From assembly GCA_028291445.1 (NCBI GenBank), contig JAQGIA010000473.1, positions 1 through 10,095 of the forward strand: a stretch of DNA of 10,095 bases, read 5' to 3'. The position numbers and the translations under genes were made by a program. This document shows positions 5,977-10,095 of the stretch, piece after piece (the stretch's first letter is position 1; each line of letters opens with the position of its first letter). This DNA is from Belnapia sp. (GTDB taxonomy: Bacteria; Pseudomonadota; Alphaproteobacteria; Acetobacterales; Acetobacteraceae). The notes beneath the pieces are model-generated. The model was not told the origin of the DNA. It did not search any database and saw only the letters and a program-made list of their open reading frames with translations.

Positions 5977-6726
5977 ATGGACCAAGACATAGCGGCGCTC
6001 CGCGCCCTGCTCGACGCCGCCCAGCGTGTGGTCGTCTTCACCGGCGCCGGCATCAGCACCGAATCCGGCATTCCCGACTTCCGCAGCCCCGGCGGCGTCT
6101 GGGACCAGATGAAGCCCATCATGTTCCAGGATTTCTGTTCATCCGCCGCCATGCGCCGCGAAGCCTGGCGGCGCCGGTTTGCGAGCGACCCCGTCATGCG
6201 CGCCGCCGAGCCGAACCGCGGCCACCGCGCCGTGGCGCGCCTGGTGCGCGAGGGCAAGGCCGCCGCCGTCATCACCCAGAACATCGACGGGCTGCACCAA
6301 GCCTCCGGCATCCCGGAGAGCAAGGTGATCGAGCTGCACGGCAATACCACCTATGGCGCCTGCCTCGATTGCGGCGAGCGCTACGAGATCGACGAACTCC
6401 ACGCCGCCTTCGCCCGCGACGGCGACGTGCCGGATTGCCGCGCCTGCGGCGGGCTGGTGAAGACCGCGACCATCAGCTTCGGCCAGTCCATGCCGGAGGC
6501 GCCGATGCTGCGTGCCCGGCAGGAAGTCATGGCCGCCGACCTCTGCCTGGTGCTGGGCTCCTCGCTGGTGGTCTATCCGGCGGCGGGCTTTCCGGAGCTG
6601 GCCAAGCGCCAGGGTGCCCGGCTGGCCATCGTCAACAACCAGGAGACCGGGCTGGACGAGATCGCCGACCTGGTGCTGCACCGTGGCATCGGCGAGGTGC
6701 TGGGCGGCGCCGTCGGCACCAACTGA
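5977..6726 (+). CDS. Sirtuin (Sir2 family NAD-dependent protein deacylase)
   Basis: This 249-residue enzyme removes acyl groups from protein lysines using NAD+, releasing nicotinamide and O-acyl-ADP-ribose, in the cytoplasm. The NAD-binding motif is VVVFTGAGISTESGIPDFRS (18-37). TQNIDGLH carries Asn102 and Asp104, the catalytic base is His121 in ELHGN, and the structural zinc is held by Cys129, Cys132, Cys154 and Cys157. ISFGQSMP and VLGSSLVVYPAAGFP complete the fold. All key residues are present and the length is normal. The ATG at 5977 has GGAG six bases upstream, so I prefer it over an in-frame TTG six codons earlier. I could not place the Y-x-x-R motif of class III desuccinylases (E. coli CobB type), so the acyl preference is unresolved. 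It may be separately transcribed from the oxidoreductase, 116 bases upstream. Confidence 0.94.
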   Translation: MDQDIAALRALLDAAQRVVVFTGAGISTESGIPDFRSPGGVWDQMKPIMFQDFCSSAAMRREAWRRRFASDPVMRAAEPNRGHRAVARLVREGKAAAVITQNIDGLHQASGIPESKVIELHGNTTYGACLDCGERYEIDELHAAFARDGDVPDCRACGGLVKTATISFGQSMPEAPMLRARQEVMAADLCLVLGSSLVVYPAAGFPELAKRQGARLAIVNNQETGLDEIADLVLHRGIGEVLGGAVGTN

Positions 6727-6793
6727 ACGCCGCCATCACGCAGCTGCGACGCACAAACCCGTGCGGTTTCGGCCCGGTGGCGTAACGCAGAAG

Positions 6794-6832
6794 CAGGACA
6801 GGGTTAGGCTTCCAGCCAGCGAACCTGCCCTG
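6794..6832 (+). promoter_or_regulatory. Leader hairpin reaching the ribosome-binding site of the 221-residue protein
   Basis: CAGGACAGGGTT (6794-6805) pairs with AACCTGCCCTG (6822-6832) to give ten base pairs, one A/C mismatch and one bulged G, around a 16-base loop. The right arm ends on the first G of the Shine-Dalgarno GGAG (6832-6835), so the structure could limit ribosome access. Earlier in the same 115-base gap, AAACC/GGTTT (6755-6769) is a weaker 5-bp stem that might end the sirtuin transcript. Confidence 0.3.
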
Positions 6833-6841
6833 GAGACTGCC

Positions 6842-7507
6842 ATGCTCATGGAAATCCGCCTGAACGCCAGTGTCCTGCAGGCCCTGGGGGATCTGGGGCA
6901 GAAGCTGGCGCGGCGGCTGTACCGCTCCTCCGGCTGGAGCATCCCGGATGATACGGATACCGGCATCTCCTTCGGCGAGGCGGTCGACGGCGGCGGCTAC
7001 ATGGAAATGGACGTGAAGGACCTTCGCCTGCCGGACGGCAAGACCTACGAGATCCGCGGCGGCTACCTGGAACTCGGCATCGGCCTCGGCGAGATCTCGA
7101 AGCTCCAGGGGCCGGTCAACGCGATCGTCAAGATGATGCCGAAGGGCGCCCGGCCAAGCTCCGACATCGTGGTCATGCCGGGCGGCAGCATCGGTCCCTT
7201 CATCATGGGGCCGTTGCAGGACAAGGCCCAGCTGACCCTGGAGGATTTTCGCTATTCCTCCTGGATCTATGTCCATATCGGCGCCGAGGTCCTGGTCCTG
7301 TCGGGCGATATCGGCCTGATGTTCCTGGTGGACCACAAATTCACCGTGGATCTGCTGCTGGGCCTGGCAACCGCGAATGTCACCACTGTGGTCACCAGCA
7401 TGCTGACCAACTGCCAGGCCTGGGCGCCCTATTACGGCACCGCCCTCGGCCTCGGCGCCGGCGGCAAGGTCGCGGTGCGGGTGATCCAGACGGTCCACAT
7501 GAAGTAG
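6842..7507 (+). CDS. Hypothetical protein, glycine-rich, unrecognised family
   Basis: I do not recognise this 221-residue protein. The ATG at 6842 has GGAG six bases upstream. Residues 5-30 look like an amphipathic helix with Lys/Arg (LGQKLARRLYRSS). The middle (45-120) alternates Gly-rich and polar strands, e.g. FGEAVDGGGYMEMDV, IRGGYLELGIGLGEI and VMPGGSIGPFIMGP, suggesting a beta-rich fold. Residues 142-162 and 168-188 are hydrophobic (IYVHIGAEVLVLSGDIGLM; DLLLGLATANVTTVV) but contain Asp, His or Lys and are not ideal membrane helices. The C-terminus is again Gly-rich (ALGLGAGGKVAVRV). There is no signal peptide and a single Cys (191). It is the last plus-strand gene before a convergent gene, with a possible hairpin over its ribosome-binding site. 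Codon use looks like its neighbours, supporting a real gene; function is unknown. Confidence 0.8.
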   Translation: MLMEIRLNASVLQALGDLGQKLARRLYRSSGWSIPDDTDTGISFGEAVDGGGYMEMDVKDLRLPDGKTYEIRGGYLELGIGLGEISKLQGPVNAIVKMMPKGARPSSDIVVMPGGSIGPFIMGPLQDKAQLTLEDFRYSSWIYVHIGAEVLVLSGDIGLMFLVDHKFTVDLLLGLATANVTTVVTSMLTNCQAWAPYYGTALGLGAGGKVAVRVIQTVHMK

Positions 7508-7512
7508 CGGTC

Positions 7513-7562
7513 AGAGCATTTTCGAATCGGGCGGATACGCCTGACGACTCGGAAAATGCGCT
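7513..7562. terminator. Palindromic element between convergent genes, likely bidirectional terminator or dispersed repeat
   Basis: GCATTTTC (7516-7523) pairs exactly with GAAAATGC (7552-7559), extended by A7513-T7562 and G7514-C7561 after one mismatch. Further pairing continues inward with a bulge and a mismatch, to an inner hairpin GGCG-GATA-CGCC (7530-7541). The element fills the 64-base gap between two converging genes. T and A runs in the outer arms allow transcripts from either side to form a stem with nearby U residues. Similar AGAGCATTTTC...GAAAATGCTCT palindromes are, to my knowledge, dispersed in many alphaproteobacterial genomes. Confidence 0.6.
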
Positions 7563-7571
7563 AAAACCACG

Positions 7572-8348
7572 CTAGCCCGCCTGGCGCGGCTGCCAGATCG
7601 CGGTATGCGCCACCTGCGCCACGACGGCGCCATCCTCGCGCAGCACCCAGGCGTCCAGCTCGACCAGCTTGTGCCCCTTGCGCAGGATGTTGGCGGTGAT
7701 GCGCGCCCGCGCCGTCAGCACGTCGCCCACCCGCGCCGCGCTGTGGTTCCGCACCACGGAGCCGACATGGATCCACGGCCCCAGCACCACATTCTGCACC
7801 AGCGCCTGGTTGCAGAGCCGCAGCACCTGGCCGGGGTGGGCAAGGCCCTCGGCGGCATAGATCGGGTCCTGCTCCCGCACCGCGGCCAGATAATCGCCCA
7901 GCCCCGCCGCGGTCACCGCGAAGGGCGCGGTACCGAGCCAAAGCCCGGGCGCCAGCGAGGCCTCGCTGGCCGGCGGGCGTTCGGCCGGCGGCGGCTGCCA
8001 GCAGGTTGCTCCGGAAGGCTGCGGCGCATCCTCGGGCAGCCAGGCCCGGCCGGTGGCGCAGATCACCTCGCCACGGCGGACTTCGAGCAGTAGCTCCGTC
8101 GCCGCCGCAGTGGCCTCGACCGTCACCTGGTCGCCGTCATAGACCGGCGACTGGAAGCGGCATTCCGCCGCGCCGCGCTCCAGCCAATCGCGGCCCCAGC
8201 GCGCCACCGCCGGGTGGCAGGCATAGGCATAGACCTCGACCCCCGGAACCAGCGCCCCGGTGAAGCCGAAGCGCCGCGCCACCGCATCATCGTGGATCCG
8301 GTTCTCGGACGCGGCCGAGAGGTTGAAGGCCTTGACCTCGTAGCGCAT
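7572..8348 (-). CDS. MaoC-like double-hotdog protein (acyl-thioester hydratase/thioesterase-like)
   Basis: This 258-residue protein has two hotdog-type halves. The N-terminal half contains SENRIHDDAVARRFGFTG (14-31) then ALVPGVEVYAYACHP, a form of the MaoC/R-hydratase motif. The C-terminal half contains HPGQVLRLCNQAL (171-183), GPWIHVGS (190-197), GDVLTARARI, RKGHKLVELDAWV (223-235) and HTAIWQPR (248-255). A Pro-rich linker lies near 108-130. In hydratases the motif is D-x-N-P-L/I-H; here the His is kept (His19) but the Asp position is Ser14, so crotonase-like hydration is doubtful. It may be a thioesterase, a binding protein or an altered dehydratase acting on acyl-CoA. The ATG at 8348 has GGGAG seven bases upstream. 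It lies downstream of the M32 peptidase gene on the same strand, and its 3' end faces the plus-strand block. Fold confident, reaction not. Confidence 0.85.
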   Translation of the reverse strand: MRYEVKAFNLSAASENRIHDDAVARRFGFTGALVPGVEVYAYACHPAVARWGRDWLERGAAECRFQSPVYDGDQVTVEATAAATELLLEVRRGEVICATGRAWLPEDAPQPSGATCWQPPPAERPPASEASLAPGLWLGTAPFAVTAAGLGDYLAAVREQDPIYAAEGLAHPGQVLRLCNQALVQNVVLGPWIHVGSVVRNHSAARVGDVLTARARITANILRKGHKLVELDAWVLREDGAVVAQVAHTAIWQPRQAG

Positions 8349-8397
8349 GGCGTATCTCCCGTTTCAGGGGATCATGCCCGCGCCGTGCGCCGCAGGG

Positions 8398-8427
8398 CCA
8401 GCCGGAACATCGCCAGCCGGAACATCG
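8398..8427. repeat. 15-bp perfect tandem duplication
   Basis: CCAGCCGGAACATCG occurs twice head to tail (8398-8412 and 8413-8427) in the 116-base gap between the M32 peptidase and hotdog genes. On the minus strand the copies lie in a 17-codon frame (8372-8425) starting MFRLAMFRLALRR, without a Shine-Dalgarno. The unit is probably a recent slippage duplication; I see no other function. Confidence 0.85.
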
Positions 8428-8464
8428 CCGGAGGCCGTGCGCAAAGCCTTTACCGTCGGCAGCC

Positions 8465-9943
8465 CTACAGATACCGCGCCCGCAGATGGTCCATGAAATC
8501 CGCGGGGTCCAGCGGCTTGCCGGTCGCGTGCCGCAGCAGGTCCTGAAAGCCGAGGCGCGAGCCCTGGGCATGCACGTTCTGCCGCAGCCAGCCGGTGAGC
8601 GGCGCCATCTCGCCGCGGCCCATGGCATCCTCAAGCCCCGGCACCGCCGCCTTGGCCGCCTTCATCAGCTGTGCCGCGGCCATGGCGCCGAGGGTGTAGC
8701 TCGGGAAATAGCCGAAGGCCCCGTCGTACCAGTGGATGTCCTGCAGGCAGCCCAGCCCGTCGTCCGGTGGGGCGATGCCGAGCAGCCTGGAAAATCCTTC
8801 TGACCAGGCACCGGGCAGGTCGGCCACCGCCAGCGTGCCGTCGATCAGGGCGCGCTCCAGCCGGAAGCGCAGGATGACATGGGCGGGATAGGTCAGCTCA
8901 TCCGCATCGATCCGGATGAAGCTGCGGCCGACGCGGCGCCACAGCCGACCCAGGTTGGTCGTCTCATAGGGCGCGGCCGGGCCGCCGAAGGTCGCCCGCA
9001 GCTCGCCGCCGAGGAAGCCGAGGAAGGCATCCGAACGGCAGGCCTGCATCTCGATGATCAGGCTTTGCGATTCATGCGTCGCCATGCCCGCCGCCTCGCC
9101 GACCGGCTGGCGCGCCCAGGCGGCTGGCAGGCCGCGCTCATACAATGCATGGCCGGTCTCGTGCAGCACGCCAAGCAATGCCTTGCCGACATCCTCCGCG
9201 GCATAGCAGGTCGTCAGCCGCACATCGGTCGGGGTACCGCCGCAGAAGGGGTGCATGCTCTCGTCCAGCCGGGCATGCTCGTAGTCGAGGCCCATCCGCT
9301 CCGACATGGCCTGGCAGAGCGCCTGCTGGAGCGTCACCGGGAAGGGTCCGGGCAGCGGCAGCGGGGCGCCACGGGCGGCCTGGATGGCCTCGGCCCGCGG
9401 CAAGGCCTCGGCTAGGAAGGCCTCGTAGGCGGCGAAGACCGGCTCCACGTCGGCGACACCGATGCCGGGCTGGTAGCAATCCATCAAAGCATCATAGGGG
9501 CTGAGGCCGAGCACGTCGGAAAGCGCCTGCGCCGCCTCCCGCTGCAAGGCCACGACCTCCGCCAGATAGGGACGGACCATGGCGAAATCCGCCGTGCCCT
9601 TGGCCGTGCGCCAGATTTTCTCGCAAGCGGCATTGGCGCGCTCGGTGGCCTCCACCAGGGCGACCGGCAGGGCGGTGGCCCGCCGATGGGCATGCCGCAT
9701 CAGCGCCAGGTTGGCCACGTCCCATTCGCCATCCGCCCGGGCCGCGGCCAAGTCTTCCGCCATGGCGGGCGCGATCATCAGCTCATGCCCCAGGCCGGCC
9801 AGCACCGCGAGCTGGTCGCCCCGGGCCGCTCCGCCACCCGGCGGCATCACCGCGCTGGCATCCCAGTGCAGCATGGAACCAGCCTCGCCCAGGGTGGCGA
9901 CGCGGGCGAAGCTCGCCTTCAGGCGGGTATAGGCATCGGTCAT
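8465..9943 (-). CDS. M32 family zinc metallocarboxypeptidase (carboxypeptidase Taq type)
   Basis: This 492-residue cytoplasmic enzyme removes residues from peptide C-termini; the family runs near 500 residues. The zinc motif HETGHALYE begins at His261 (His261, catalytic Glu262, His265), and the third ligand is Glu291 in THESQS, exactly 30 residues on as in characterised M32 enzymes. Other M32 blocks are present: MLHWDASAVMPPGG near 23, MHPFCGGTPTDVRLTT, IRIDADELTYPAHVILR, and WYDGAFGYFPSYTLGAMAAAQ-type sequence near the C-terminus. There is no signal peptide. The ATG at 9943 overlaps the stop of the upstream SURF1 gene (ATGA), with GGGAG eight bases before it, so the two are probably cotranscribed and coupled. 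The hotdog gene follows after 116 bases. Identification is firm. Confidence 0.96.
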   Translation of the reverse strand: MTDAYTRLKASFARVATLGEAGSMLHWDASAVMPPGGGAARGDQLAVLAGLGHELMIAPAMAEDLAAARADGEWDVANLALMRHAHRRATALPVALVEATERANAACEKIWRTAKGTADFAMVRPYLAEVVALQREAAQALSDVLGLSPYDALMDCYQPGIGVADVEPVFAAYEAFLAEALPRAEAIQAARGAPLPLPGPFPVTLQQALCQAMSERMGLDYEHARLDESMHPFCGGTPTDVRLTTCYAAEDVGKALLGVLHETGHALYERGLPAAWARQPVGEAAGMATHESQSLIIEMQACRSDAFLGFLGGELRATFGGPAAPYETTNLGRLWRRVGRSFIRIDADELTYPAHVILRFRLERALIDGTLAVADLPGAWSEGFSRLLGIAPPDDGLGCLQDIHWYDGAFGYFPSYTLGAMAAAQLMKAAKAAVPGLEDAMGRGEMAPLTGWLRQNVHAQGSRLGFQDLLRHATGKPLDPADFMDHLRARYL

Positions 9944-10095
9944 GCGGCAGGCTCCCGGGCGCGGCGGAACAGGAAGGCGATCAGCACGCCGATGAGGGCG
10001 GCGGCCAGCCCGTACCAGGTGATGGCATAGCCCAGATGCGGGTTGTCCGGCCGCGGCAGGCTGGTGGCGGCCGCCGGCAGCGCCCCGGCCGGGGC
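9940..10095 (-). CDS. SURF1 family cytochrome oxidase assembly protein, C-terminal end only
   Basis: Only the last 51 residues and the stop are in the window; the rest lies beyond the right edge. The sequence RPDNPHLGYAITWYGLAAAL followed by IGVLIAFLFRRAREPAA matches the C-terminus of SURF1: a short N-x-H-L-x-Y-A-x-T-W motif, then the second transmembrane helix and a positively charged cytoplasmic tail. SURF1 is an inner-membrane factor assisting heme a insertion into cytochrome c oxidase. Its TGA (9940-9942) overlaps the M32 start codon. Because only the tail is seen, completeness cannot be judged, but the motif and helix position are distinctive. Confidence 0.85.
   Translation of the reverse strand, partial: APAGALPAAATSLPRPDNPHLGYAITWYGLAAALIGVLIAFLFRRAREPAA

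Noticed and set aside
2346..9939. Mobile element carrying the middle block
   Set aside because: I saw no transposase, integrase, tRNA attachment site or matching terminal repeats at the boundaries, so only interrupted synteny is reported.

Overview
The window is GC-rich (roughly 70% by eye), densely coded DNA from a bacterial chromosome, most likely an alphaproteobacterium of the Rhodospirillales/Acetobacteraceae (Roseomonas-like) type. The reasons are the base composition, a Bug-type tricarboxylate-binding receptor, and a threonine synthase followed directly by an M16 processing-peptidase homologue with a SURF1 gene on the same strand nearby. The taxon is an inference. I see no tRNA, rRNA, CRISPR array, transposase or integrase.

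Layout: the left part (1-2345) is on the minus strand and holds thrC followed by an M16 zinc peptidase that runs off the left edge. A 172-base divergent intergenic region (2346-2517) carries an inverted repeat, a GC palindrome and a strong sigma-54 (-24/-12) promoter match pointing right. A plus-strand block (2518-7507) follows: a periplasmic Bug receptor, a possible 34-codon small ORF, a DUF938 SAM-dependent methyltransferase, a GMC-family flavin oxidoreductase, a sirtuin, and an unrecognised 221-residue protein. A palindrome at 7513-7562 separates this block from a convergent minus-strand block: a double-hotdog MaoC-like protein (7572-8348), an M32 carboxypeptidase (8465-9943), and the last 51 residues of SURF1 (9940-10095). 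The M32 start codon overlaps the SURF1 stop codon.

Functionally this is a mix of housekeeping genes (threonine synthesis, peptidases, cytochrome oxidase assembly) and a block that looks accessory or catabolic (solute receptor, oxidoreductase, acyl-thioester-type protein, deacylase). From what I know of alphaproteobacteria, SURF1, thrC and the M16 peptidase often lie close together. Here they are in the same orientation but separated by about 7.6 kb, so the middle genes may be a lineage-specific insertion.

No complete, clearly new multi-gene system is visible. The best leads are the sigma-54 promoter, the interrupted synteny, the unknown 221-residue protein with a hairpin next to its ribosome-binding site, the hotdog protein lacking the usual catalytic Asp, and several intergenic palindromes. 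No intergenic gap exceeds 300 bases.
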